Source: Saccharothrix sp. S26 (GTDB lineage Bacteria; Actinomycetota; Actinomycetes; Mycobacteriales; Pseudonocardiaceae). Taken from it: a stretch of 64,000 bases of DNA. A program made the position numbers and the translations under genes. The stretch is taken from positions 1 to 64,000 of the forward strand of contig NZ_JAJUWT010000009.1 in the NCBI RefSeq assembly GCF_021390395.1, in the 5' to 3' direction. Positions 1 through 7,790 of this stretch are shown here, one piece after another. Numbering within the stretch: position 1 is the first letter of the stretch; every line of letters begins with the position of its first letter. The notes below the pieces were generated by a model that did not search any database, was not told the DNA's origin, and saw nothing but the letters and a program-made list of their open reading frames with translations.

Positions 1-121
1 GCCCGGGGGGGGGGGGGCGGGGCACGGGTCCCCGCCCGCCGCCCCACGCCCATGGGGGAAGTACGGTGGTCGGCGCCGGCTCGCCCGACCGGCACCGCCG
101 CGGGTTCCCCGGAGGCAGTTC
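1..121. other. leader region with a 13-G run
   Basis: No gene is recognised here. Bases 5-17 are an uninterrupted run of 13 G, unusual even in this GC-rich DNA. A GGAGG Shine-Dalgarno sits just upstream of the ATG at 122. Confidence 0.5.
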
Positions 122-919
122 ATGACCGACGCGGTCGCGTCGCGGACGTCCGCGCTCGTGGTGGACGACGGCACCCGGATCGCCTTCCACCTCTGGGAGC
201 CGGCCGCAGGGGTGAAGCCGGATCCCGTCCCGGTGGTGCTCCAGCACGGGTTCTCCGCCCACACCCTGGTCGAGTGGGCGGACAGCGGCATGGTCGCGGC
301 GCTCACCGCGGTCGGGCGCAGGGTGGTCGGGATCGACGCGCGCGGGCACGGGTCGTCCGGGAAGTCGGCGGACCCCGCGCGGTACGGCGAGCCGCGGATG
401 GCGCGTGACCTGCGGGCGGTGGTCGGCGCGCTCGGGGTCACGGCGGTGGACGTGGTCGGCTATTCGATGGGCGCGGTGATCGCCCTGCTCACGGCGGCCG
501 AGGAGCCCGCGGTGCGCCGGTTGGTCGTCGGCGGGGTCGGTGCCGGGGTGGTCGAGGTCGGCGGCGTGGACACCCGCGTGCTGCCCAACGACGTCCTGGC
601 CGAGGCGTTCCTCGCCGACGGGCGCGGTCCCGTGCCGCCGGAGGTCGCGGGCATGGTCGCGTTCGCCCGGCAGGCGGGAGCGGACTTCCCCTCCCTGGCC
701 GCGCAGGCCCGCGCGGCGCACCAGGGCGGCGTCGACCTCGCGGCCGTCACGGCCCCGACGCTGGTGATCGTCGGTGACGACGACTCGCTCGCCCGACGTC
801 CCCAAGTGCTGGTCGACGCCCTCGCCGACGCCCGGCTCCACGTGGTGGCGGGCGATCACGGCACCGCGGTGGGCAGTCCCGCGTTCCGGGCGGCGGTGCT
901 GGACTTCCTCGCCAACTGA
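122..919 (+). CDS. alpha/beta-fold hydrolase
   Basis: A 265-residue cytoplasmic hydrolase with no signal peptide. The fold is shown by the oxyanion segment LQHGF near residue 40, the nucleophile elbow GYSMG with Ser115, an acid in VGDDD (around 219-220) and the catalytic His246 in GDHGT. The ATG at 122 follows a GGAGG Shine-Dalgarno. Its substrate cannot be read from sequence; this size class includes small-ester hydrolases, lactonases and C-C hydrolases. It is probably a separate transcription unit from the sugar dehydrogenase downstream, because the 369-base gap contains several operator-like palindromes. Confident for the fold, not for the function. Confidence 0.85.
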   Translation: MTDAVASRTSALVVDDGTRIAFHLWEPAAGVKPDPVPVVLQHGFSAHTLVEWADSGMVAALTAVGRRVVGIDARGHGSSGKSADPARYGEPRMARDLRAVVGALGVTAVDVVGYSMGAVIALLTAAEEPAVRRLVVGGVGAGVVEVGGVDTRVLPNDVLAEAFLADGRGPVPPEVAGMVAFARQAGADFPSLAAQARAAHQGGVDLAAVTAPTLVIVGDDDSLARRPQVLVDALADARLHVVAGDHGTAVGSPAFRAAVLDFLAN

Positions 920-928
920 TCACTGGGT

Positions 929-940
929 GTTAGCGCTAAC
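929..940. promoter_or_regulatory. LacI-type operator, perfect palindrome
   Basis: GTTAGCGCTAAC is a perfect 12-base palindrome lying nine bases after the hydrolase stop. Palindromes with a central CG of this type are typical LacI-family operators in actinobacterial glycan-use genes. A related copy lies at 1239-1254 and diverged copies lie upstream of the GH62 gene. Confidence 0.6.
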
Positions 941-1000
941 GATCCCTCGGTACCCGACCGTCGGTCTTGTCGACCGCGAACGCCGTGCGCTACGGTCGGC

Positions 1001-1016
1001 CTGGGAACGCTCCCAG
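1001..1016. promoter_or_regulatory. CebR-like operator
   Basis: CTGGGAACGCTCCCAG matches the CebR consensus TGGGAGCGCTCCCA at all but one base of the 14-base core. CebR is the LacI-family repressor of cellulose and cellobiose use in streptomycetes and relatives. The site lies 60 bases upstream of a small reading frame with a perfect Shine-Dalgarno and 273 bases upstream of the sugar dehydrogenase. Confidence 0.65.
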
Positions 1017-1075
1017 TCGTGCTGACCCGGCACTCGGCGACGACCGCAACGCACCTGCTCGCAAGGAGGCGAAGC

Positions 1076-1168
1076 ATGGTTTCACGTGCGCGTACCAGTC
1101 CCGGGTCGTTCCCGTTCCGCTCCAGACCCGGCCAGGTCCTGTCCGCGACCGCTGCCCGGCGCATCTAG
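1076..1168 (+). CDS. 30-residue reading frame with strong RBS (remnant or leader peptide)
   Basis: An AAGGAGG Shine-Dalgarno at 1063-1069 stands seven bases before an ATG that opens a 30-residue frame ending in TAG at 1166. The peptide begins MVSRARTSPGSF and ends SATAARRI. It is Arg-rich, like the n-region of a Sec or Tat signal peptide. Placed directly behind a CebR-like operator, it looks like the truncated start of a lost secreted glycosidase, with only promoter, RBS and signal-peptide n-region left. A true short leader peptide is the alternative. No family match can be claimed. Confidence 0.35.
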   Translation: MVSRARTSPGSFPFRSRPGQVLSATAARRI

Positions 1169-1238
1169 GAACAACTTCCGCTCGACCCCCCTTCGGTGCA
1201 CGTCGACCGCCATCGACGCGGCATTCCGCCGCCTCATT

Positions 1239-1254
1239 TTGTTAGCGATAACAA
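1239..1254. promoter_or_regulatory. LacI-type operator before sugar dehydrogenase
   Basis: TTGTTAGCGATAACAA has six-base perfect arms (TTGTTA/TAACAA) around GCGA. It lies 35 bases upstream of the ATG at 1289, where a repressor would block transcription or early elongation. It shares GTTAGCG with the site at 929-940. Confidence 0.6.
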
Positions 1255-1288
1255 GGCGATTGGCCTTGCCTTCCGTGAGAGGAAGACC

Positions 1289-3403
1289 ATGCGAGACCCC
1301 CTCGCGAGCAGGAAGAACGCCGCCCACCGCCCGCGCCGCCGAGCGGTCTGGGTGGTGGCGTTGTCGGTGCTCGGCGTCGTGCTCCCGGTCCCCGCGGCGA
1401 CGGCCGCCACCGTGGACACCAGCGCCTCGTACGTGCTGGTCAACCGCAACAGCGGCAAGGTGCTGGACGTGTACGGGCGCAGCACCGCGAACAACGCCCG
1501 GATCTCCCAGTACAGCCGCAACGACGGCGCCTGGCAGCAGTGGCAGTTCGTCGACTCCGGCGGCGGCTACTACCGGATCAGGTCCCGGCACAGCGGCATG
1601 GTGCTGAGCTTCCCGTCCACCGCAAACGGCGCCGGCCTGGTGCAGACGACCGACGCCAACCTCGCCGGGCAGCAGTTCCGGTTGGCCGACTCCGCCGGCG
1701 GCTACGTGCGCCTGCTCAACCGGGCGAGCGGCAAGGCCGTCGACGTGCTGAACTCCTCCACCGCCGACGGCGCGCGGATCGTGCAGCTGCCCGACACGGG
1801 CGGCGCCAACCAGCAGTGGCAGCTCGTCCGGCTGGGCACGGACACCACGCCGCCGACCGCGCCCGCCAACCCCCGCACCTCGAACCTGACCTGCACCGGG
1901 GTGACGTTCTCGTGGTCGGCGTCGACCGACGACGTCGGGGTGGCGTTCTACGACGTCTACCACGACGGGCAGCTCATGACCTCGGTGCCGGGCACCGCGC
2001 TGTCGGCGAACCTGACCGTCAGCCCCGGCGCCACCTGGGGCCTGTACGTCAACGCCCGCGACGCCGCCGGCAACGTCTCCCAGGCCAGCCCCACGGTCAC
2101 GATCACCGTGCCGCAGTGCCAGGCCGACACCACGCCGCCCAGCACGCCCACCGGCGTGACGGCGACCGCGTCGGGCACCTCGGTCATGGTCCGCTGGTCA
2201 CCCGCCACCGACAACGTCGGCGTCACCGGCTACGAGGTGCTGCGCGACGGCGTGCAGGTCGGCTCGACCAGCGGCGCGACCACGACGTCGTTCACCGACA
2301 GCGGCCTGGCCGCCAACACTCGCTACGAGTACCGGGTGCGGGCGCGCGACGCGCAGGCCAACCGCTCGGCCCTCAGCACGGCGGTCGCGGTCACGACGGG
2401 CGCCTCCTGCGCCACGGCGCTGTGCGCGGTCACCAGGGTGACCACCGAAACCGACCTGCCCTGGGGGCTGACCACCCTGCCCGACGGGCAGGTGCTGTTC
2501 GGCCGCCGCGACACCTTCGAGCTGGTCCGCCTCGACCCCGCCACCGGCGCGAAGACCGTCGTCGGTCGCGTGCCGAACGCGGCCGGGACCGACGGGGAGG
2601 GCGGGGTCCTCGGCATCGCCCTGGCCTCGGACTTCACCGCCGACCCGTGGGTGTACGTCATGCACACCAGCTCGACCGACAACCGCGTGGTGCGCATCCG
2701 CTACACCGACGGCGTGCTCGCGGGCACACCGCAGGTGCTGCTCACCGGCATCCCGCGCAACAAGTACCACAACGGCGGGCGGCTGCGCTTCGGGCCGGAC
2801 GGCAAGCTCTACATCGCCACCGGCGACGGGCAGAACGGGCAGTGGGCCCAGGACCGCGCCAACCTCGCCGGCAAGGTCCTGCGCATCAACCGCGACGGCA
2901 GCGTCCCGTCGGACAACCCGTTCGGCACGCCGGTGTGGAGCTACGGCCACCGCAACCCGCAGGGCTTGGCGTTCGACTCCCAGGGCCGGTTGTGGGAGCA
3001 GGAGTTCGGCAACTCCGTCATGGACGAGACGAACCTGATCGTCCGCGGCGGCAACTACGGCTGGCCCGCCTGCGAGGGCACGACCGGCAGCTGCGACGAA
3101 CCGGGTTTCCTCGCACCCAAGCGCACCTACCCCGTGGCCGATGCTTCGTGCAGCGGCATCGCCGTCGTCCGGGACGCGCTCTACATCGCCTGCCTGCGCG
3201 GCGCGCGGCTGTACCGGGCCGAGATCTCCGGCGAGAGCCTGACCAACGTCCAGCAGTACCTCACCGGCACCTACGGGCGGCTGCGCACGGTGGAGCCCTC
3301 GGCCGACGGCAACCTGTGGCTCACCACCAGCACCCGCGGTGACAAGGACAGCATCGCGAACAACAGCAACGAAAGCATCCTGAAGGTCGAACTCGGGCGA
3401 TGA
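1289..3403 (+). CDS. secreted ricin-lectin / FN3 / PQQ-type sugar dehydrogenase
   Basis: A 704-residue exported protein. The start at 1289 is chosen for its GAGAGGAAG Shine-Dalgarno and the following Arg-rich n-region, hydrophobic core and AATAA cleavage zone (residues 1-40). Domains in order are a ricin-type beta-trefoil (about 45-185, with repeated QQWQ motifs), two fibronectin type III domains (about 190-275 and 280-370, both opening DTTPP), and a C-terminal six-bladed GSDH/PQQ-dependent dehydrogenase domain (375-704) with YHNGGRLRFGPDGKLY near residue 494. Family knowledge: such enzymes oxidise sugars at C1 to lactones using PQQ; the AA12 pyranose dehydrogenases are relatives. Binding to plant or microbial polysaccharide through the lectin is inferred. 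It is followed at once by a lactonase, a logical product-processing partner. The upstream region carries CebR-like and LacI-like sites. Confidence 0.85.
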   Translation: MRDPLASRKNAAHRPRRRAVWVVALSVLGVVLPVPAATAATVDTSASYVLVNRNSGKVLDVYGRSTANNARISQYSRNDGAWQQWQFVDSGGGYYRIRSRHSGMVLSFPSTANGAGLVQTTDANLAGQQFRLADSAGGYVRLLNRASGKAVDVLNSSTADGARIVQLPDTGGANQQWQLVRLGTDTTPPTAPANPRTSNLTCTGVTFSWSASTDDVGVAFYDVYHDGQLMTSVPGTALSANLTVSPGATWGLYVNARDAAGNVSQASPTVTITVPQCQADTTPPSTPTGVTATASGTSVMVRWSPATDNVGVTGYEVLRDGVQVGSTSGATTTSFTDSGLAANTRYEYRVRARDAQANRSALSTAVAVTTGASCATALCAVTRVTTETDLPWGLTTLPDGQVLFGRRDTFELVRLDPATGAKTVVGRVPNAAGTDGEGGVLGIALASDFTADPWVYVMHTSSTDNRVVRIRYTDGVLAGTPQVLLTGIPRNKYHNGGRLRFGPDGKLYIATGDGQNGQWAQDRANLAGKVLRINRDGSVPSDNPFGTPVWSYGHRNPQGLAFDSQGRLWEQEFGNSVMDETNLIVRGGNYGWPACEGTTGSCDEPGFLAPKRTYPVADASCSGIAVVRDALYIACLRGARLYRAEISGESLTNVQQYLTGTYGRLRTVEPSADGNLWLTTSTRGDKDSIANNSNESILKVELGR

Positions 3404-3435
3404 ACCGGGCCGCCACCACGAAAGGGAGTCTCCCC

Positions 3436-4449
3436 ATGACTCACCGCACGACACCGCGCCGCCACCGCACGCGGACGCTCGCAGCGGCGGCGATCGCCAT
3501 CGCGGGCACGGTCTTGCCCGCCGTGCCCGGCGCGTCCGCCCAGGCCGCGACGGCCTGGCCGTGCACACCCGGCGCGGTCTACGGCCAGCCGCTGCCGTCG
3601 GCGTCGGTGACGGCCCAGCTCGTCCGGGGCGGGTTCAACTTCCTCGAAGGCCCCACCTGGGACCAGCGGACGGGCACGCTGTTCCTGTCCAACATGCAGA
3701 ACCCCACCGGCCCCCAGGGCGTGCAACCGTCCTCGGTGCTGCGGTTCACGCCACCCGCCACGTTCGAGACGTTCATCGCCAACTCCGGCAGCAACGGCCT
3801 CGCGATCGCACCCGACGGCTCGCGGCTGCTCGCCGCGACCCACGACAACCGCACCGTCTCCTCCTACACCCTGCCCGACCGCGTCCGCACCACGGTGGCG
3901 GCCAACTACCAGGGCCGCGCGTTCAACTCGCCCAACGACCTGACCATCGGCCAGGACGGCACGACGTACTTCACCGACCCCAACTTCCAGCGCGGCAACC
4001 GGGCCGACGAGCAGGGCGGTCGGACCAGCGTCTTCCGCGTCCGCAACGGCGTGGTCAGCCTCGTCGACGACACGTTGTCGCAGCCCAACGGCGTCGTCCT
4101 GTCCCCCGACGGCAAGACGCTCTACGTGGGCGGCAGCAACTCGATCGTGAAGTACGCCGTCGCGGCCGACGGCTCCACCAGCAACCGCACGACGTTCGCG
4201 AGCATCCGGACGCCCGACGGCGCGACCATCGACTGCGCGGGCAACCTGTACTGGGCGTCGTACGAGGAAGGGCTCGTGAGGGTCTTCTCGCCGTCCGGGG
4301 CCCGGCTGGGCACCATCTCCGCGGGCCGCAACATCACCAACGCGGCGTTCGGCGGTCCGGACGGTCGGACGCTGTACATCACGTCCGGTGTCCCGGGCTC
4401 GTTCGGCCTCTACCAGGTGCGACTCAACGTGCCGGGGAACCCGTACTGA
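3436..4449 (+). CDS. secreted SMP-30/gluconolactonase family lactonase
   Basis: A 337-residue exported beta-propeller. The ATG at 3436 is preferred because of the AAAGGGA Shine-Dalgarno and the signal peptide that follows (Arg-rich n-region, hydrophobic stretch, cleavage near ASAQA). Family metal and substrate motifs are visible in order: FLEGPTW, GLAIAPDG, NSPNDLTIGQDG with YFTDPN, QPNGVVLSPDGK, and DGATIDCAGN. SMP-30 lactonases use a divalent metal to hydrolyse sugar lactones. The stop of the upstream sugar dehydrogenase is only about 30 bases away, so the two are probably co-transcribed: the dehydrogenase would make an aldonolactone and this protein would open it, both outside the cell. 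A strong hairpin follows. Confidence 0.85.
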   Translation: MTHRTTPRRHRTRTLAAAAIAIAGTVLPAVPGASAQAATAWPCTPGAVYGQPLPSASVTAQLVRGGFNFLEGPTWDQRTGTLFLSNMQNPTGPQGVQPSSVLRFTPPATFETFIANSGSNGLAIAPDGSRLLAATHDNRTVSSYTLPDRVRTTVAANYQGRAFNSPNDLTIGQDGTTYFTDPNFQRGNRADEQGGRTSVFRVRNGVVSLVDDTLSQPNGVVLSPDGKTLYVGGSNSIVKYAVAADGSTSNRTTFASIRTPDGATIDCAGNLYWASYEEGLVRVFSPSGARLGTISAGRNITNAAFGGPDGRTLYITSGVPGSFGLYQVRLNVPGNPY

Positions 4450-4488
4450 GGGCTGTCGCCGATCTCGGCTGACGGGGAACGGCGTCGA

Positions 4489-4525
4489 CGAGAAGTCCAC
4501 TGTGGACCACACAGTGGACTTCTCG
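4489..4525. terminator. hairpin terminator after the lactonase
   Basis: A 16-base perfect stem (4489-4504 with 4510-4525) and a five-base loop, about 40 bases after the lactonase stop. There is no U-tract, as is common in actinomycetes. Confidence 0.75.
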
Positions 4526-4583
4526 CACGACAGCGGACATTTCACGACGTATGCCGCATACCGCGAGACGTCTTGACAACCGG

Positions 4584-4599
4584 TGTGGTCTAGTCCAAT
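4584..4599. promoter_or_regulatory. DasR-like site in chitinase promoter
   Basis: TGTGGTCTAGTCCAAT matches 13 of 16 positions of the DasR responsive element A(C/G)TGGTCTAGACCA(C/G)T. A TTGACA -35 hexamer lies at 4573-4578, so the site sits in the promoter. DasR is the GntR-family repressor of chitin and N-acetylglucosamine use. Confidence 0.6.
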
Positions 4600-4664
4600 T
4601 CTGGGGACCGGTCGCCACCGCCGGGCCCCACCGGGCCCGCGTCCCTTCCCCTGCTGGAGCGCAC

Positions 4665-6404
4665 ATGCGTCCGTCCAGAGCCCTGGTACTCCTGGTGGCC
4701 TTGCTCACCTCCCTGCCCCTCATCCCGACCACCGCCGGCGCGGCGGTCACAACGGCGGCCAAGCCGCTGCCCGACCGGGTGTTCGCGCCCTACTTCGAAG
4801 CCTGGACCGGCGAGAACCCGGCCACCCTGGCGCAGCAGTCCGGCGCGAAGTACCTGACCTTCGCGTTCCTCCAGACGGCGACCAAGGGCTCGTGCACGCC
4901 GTTGTGGAACGGCGACACCGGGATGCCGATCTCGTCGAGCGTGTTCGGCAGCGAGATCAACGCCCTGCGCGCGAACGGCGGCGACGCCATCCCGTCGTTC
5001 GGCGGCTACACCGCCGACCACACCGGCACCGAGATCGCCGACAGCTGCACCGACGTGGCCAAGATCGCCGCCGCGTTCCAGAGCGTCATCACCACCTACG
5101 ACGTGAGCCGGCTCGACCTGGACATCGAGGTCGAGTCGCTGGACAACGCGGCGGGCATCGACCGCCGCAACAAGGCGATCAAGCTGACCCAGGACTGGGC
5201 CGCCGCCAACGGCCGCAGCGTCCAGTTCTCCTACACCCTGCCCACCACCCCGACCGGCCTCGCGCCCAGCGGGCTGGCCGTGCTGCGCAACGCGGTCACC
5301 AACAACGCCCGCGTCGACGTCGTGAACCTGATGACGTTCGACTACTACGACGGCCGGCAGCACCAGATGGCCAACGACACCAAGACCGCCGCGCAGGGCC
5401 TGGTCAACCAGCTCGCCACGCTGTGGCCGGGCAAGACCGAGGCCCAGCGGTGGGCGATGGTCGGCGTCACGGAGATGATCGGCGTCGACGACTACGGCCC
5501 CGCCGAGACCTTCCAGCTCGCCGACGCCCGCACCGTGTACGACTGGGCGGTCGCCAAGGGCATCAACACCCTGTCGTTCTGGGCGCTCCAGCGCGACAAC
5601 GGCGGCTGCCCCGGCGGCGCGGCGGCGGACAACTGCTCCGGCATCGCGCAGGGCACGTGGGAGTTCACCCGGATCTTCGCGCCGTTCAGCGGTGGCGGGC
5701 CGCCGAACCCGGTCAACGACTTCGCCCTGGGCGTCACCCCGGCGGTCGCGGCGATCGACCCCGGCGGCTCGACCACCGCGACCGCGGGCACGACGGTGGT
5801 CTCCGGCACCGCCGAGACGGTGTCCCTGACAGCCGGCCCGGCCCACACCGGTCTTACCGCGACCCTGTCGGCCTCCAGCGTCACGGCGGGCGGTTCGGCG
5901 ACCTTGACCGTCGCGGCGGCGACCACCGCGGTGCCCGGTGACTACACGGTCACCGTCACCGGCACCACCCCTTCGGCCACGCACTCCGCCTCGTTCTCGG
6001 TGAAGGTCAAGGGCACCGTGCCGGACGGCGCGGTCGTCAACGGCGGCTTCGAGGACGGCACGCTGACGCCGTGGACCGCACCCGGTGACGCGATCGTCGG
6101 CACGCCGGCGCACTCCGGCACGCACGCGCTCCAGGTCACGCCGACCGGGTCGGGCAACGGCCAGGCGTCCCAGACGGTCACCCTGACCCCGAACAAGGCT
6201 TACACGCTCAAGGGCTGGGTGCGCGGCAATTACGCGTTCATCGGCGTGAGCGGCGGGGCGACCGCCGGCGCCTGGACGTCGGCGAGCGACTGGACGCAGC
6301 TGTCCGTGCCGTTCACCACCGGGACGTCCGGCACGGTCACCGTCTACGTGCACGGCTGGTACGGCCAGCCCGCCGTCTACGCGGACGACTTCACGATCAG
6401 CTAG
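4665..6404 (+). CDS. secreted GH18 chitinase with C-terminal carbohydrate-binding domain
   Basis: A 579-residue exported glycoside hydrolase family 18 enzyme. The start at 4665 has a GGAG ribosome site and opens a classic signal peptide (hydrophobic LVLLVALLTSLPLI, cleavage near TAGAA). The catalytic strand reads SRLDLDIEVE, with the general acid at Glu155 and Asp151/Asp153 before it; the first Asp of the usual DxxDxDxE is Ser148, as in the ChiD-like subgroup. The catalytic domain ends near residue 345. A Ser/Thr/Ala-rich Ig-like domain (about 350-455) and a CBM4/9-like domain starting VVNGGFEDG (about 460-579) follow. Chitin hydrolysis is expected. Regulation by N-acetylglucosamine through DasR is inferred from the upstream site. 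Confidence 0.9.
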   Translation: MRPSRALVLLVALLTSLPLIPTTAGAAVTTAAKPLPDRVFAPYFEAWTGENPATLAQQSGAKYLTFAFLQTATKGSCTPLWNGDTGMPISSSVFGSEINALRANGGDAIPSFGGYTADHTGTEIADSCTDVAKIAAAFQSVITTYDVSRLDLDIEVESLDNAAGIDRRNKAIKLTQDWAAANGRSVQFSYTLPTTPTGLAPSGLAVLRNAVTNNARVDVVNLMTFDYYDGRQHQMANDTKTAAQGLVNQLATLWPGKTEAQRWAMVGVTEMIGVDDYGPAETFQLADARTVYDWAVAKGINTLSFWALQRDNGGCPGGAAADNCSGIAQGTWEFTRIFAPFSGGGPPNPVNDFALGVTPAVAAIDPGGSTTATAGTTVVSGTAETVSLTAGPAHTGLTATLSASSVTAGGSATLTVAAATTAVPGDYTVTVTGTTPSATHSASFSVKVKGTVPDGAVVNGGFEDGTLTPWTAPGDAIVGTPAHSGTHALQVTPTGSGNGQASQTVTLTPNKAYTLKGWVRGNYAFIGVSGGATAGAWTSASDWTQLSVPFTTGTSGTVTVYVHGWYGQPAVYADDFTIS

Positions 6405-6420
6405 CGGATCGACGGGTGAA

Positions 6421-6459
6421 AACGGCGGGTGTGTCCTGGATCAGGGCACACCCGCCGTT
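6421..6459. terminator. hairpin terminator after chitinase
   Basis: A 13-base perfect stem, AACGGCGGGTGTG (6421-6433) with its complement at 6447-6459, and a 13-base loop, starting 16 bases after the chitinase stop. Confidence 0.75.
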
Positions 6460-6660
6460 CTCCGGTCATGTCCTTTTCTGTCGACAGTTCCCCTTCCCGG
6501 CCGACCATAAGTGCGGTGGATGCCCACCTTGAATGACCTTTCGAGTCGCGGACGCGCAATGGTGCAGAGGCGACCGGGTACGCGCACCCGGGCCGCCCGC
6601 GCGAAACCCGCCCTTCCCGGTGTCCGCGTGGTCCCTGTCGCGCGATCGAGAGGCAGACCC

Positions 6661-7749
6661 ATGAGAAGCGCTCGCCTGTTGAGCCGTGCCGCCGTCCTCG
6701 GCGCGGCCCTGGCGCTGGTGGCCGGTGCAGGGCACGACGCCTTCGCCGCGCCCGACGAACCGCCGGTGGAGGTGCAGGTCATCGGCGGCCACAACGCCAC
6801 CGAGGTCTACCCGTTCCACGCCCAGATGAGCAACGGCTGCGGCGGCAGCCTGGTGGCACCGCAGTGGGTCGTCACCGCGACGCACTGCGGCAGCGCCGGT
6901 TCGGCCCGGCTCGGGTCCAACACCCGCGGCTCCGGCGGCGAGGTCCGCGGCGTCGACCGCGTGGTCAACCGCCCGGGCACGGACCTGACGCTGATGCACC
7001 TGTCCCAGTCCTCGACCTACACCCCGGTCCGGATGGCCACCGCCAACCCGGCCGCGGGCAGCCCGGTGCGGCTGATCGGCTACGGCTGCACGAGCTGGCC
7101 CTCGTGCGCCAACCCGGTCACGCTCCAGGAGATCGACCTGACTGTCCTGCCGTCCAGCCGGTGCGCGGCGGGCGGCGGCACGGCCACCGACGTCTGCGTC
7201 TCCGGTGACCGCACGCACTCCGCGTGCCACGGCGACTCCGGCGGCCCGGCCCTGGTGGGCACGCGCGGCGACTGGACGTTGGTCGGCGAGACCCACGGCC
7301 CGGGTGACAACAACGGCGAGTGCGCCACGACCACCCTGTACACGGGCATCGCCGCGAACGTCGCGTGGATCAACCAGCAGACCGGCGGCACCACCCCGCC
7401 CGTGGGCAGGAAGTTCGAGAACACCGACAACCTCGACATCCCGGACTACGGCGCGGCCGTGACCAGCCAGGTCACCGTGTCCGGCCAGGCGGGCAACGCC
7501 CCGGCCGGGCTGAAGGTCAACGTGGACATCAAGCACCCGTACCGCGGCGACCTGGTCCTGGACCTGGTGGCACCGGACGGTTCCGCGTACCGGATGAAGT
7601 CCTCGTCGTCGGACTCGGCGGACGACGTCCTGACCACCTACACGGTCAACGCGTCGTCCGAGGTGGCCAACGGCGTCTGGCAGCTCAGGGTCCAGGACGT
7701 CGGCCCGCAGGACGTCGGCTACCTCGACGCGTGGAGCGTCGAGCTCTGA
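6661..7749 (+). CDS. secreted trypsin-like serine protease with C-terminal P-domain
   Basis: A 362-residue exported protease. The ATG at 6661 starts a signal peptide ending near DAFAA. A short propeptide leads to the mature start VIGGHNA, the classic chymotrypsin-fold N-terminus. The catalytic triad is visible as His in TATHC, Asp in GTDLTLMHL and Ser in CHGDSGGPAL. The serine protease domain ends near residue 240. A TPPVGRKFENTDNLDIPDYG linker opens a proprotein-convertase P-domain that ends YLDAWSVEL. Trypsin/P-domain proteins are common actinomycete exoproteases. It stands alone, closed by a bidirectional hairpin at 7757-7783. Confidence 0.9.
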   Translation: MRSARLLSRAAVLGAALALVAGAGHDAFAAPDEPPVEVQVIGGHNATEVYPFHAQMSNGCGGSLVAPQWVVTATHCGSAGSARLGSNTRGSGGEVRGVDRVVNRPGTDLTLMHLSQSSTYTPVRMATANPAAGSPVRLIGYGCTSWPSCANPVTLQEIDLTVLPSSRCAAGGGTATDVCVSGDRTHSACHGDSGGPALVGTRGDWTLVGETHGPGDNNGECATTTLYTGIAANVAWINQQTGGTTPPVGRKFENTDNLDIPDYGAAVTSQVTVSGQAGNAPAGLKVNVDIKHPYRGDLVLDLVAPDGSAYRMKSSSSDSADDVLTTYTVNASSEVANGVWQLRVQDVGPQDVGYLDAWSVEL

Positions 7750-7756
7750 GCACCGA

Positions 7757-7783
7757 GGGGCGGGGGCCCCGCGCCCCCGCCCC
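7757..7783. terminator. bidirectional terminator hairpin
   Basis: An 11-base GC stem (7757-7767 with 7773-7783) and a five-base loop, in the 41-base space between the convergent protease and SDR genes. Confidence 0.7.
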
Positions 7784-7790
7784 GGTGGGT

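Noticed and set aside
967-1245. 92-codon plus-strand frame
   Set aside because: Crosses the operator region and has no ribosome site; the 30-codon frame at 1076 in another frame has the real Shine-Dalgarno.
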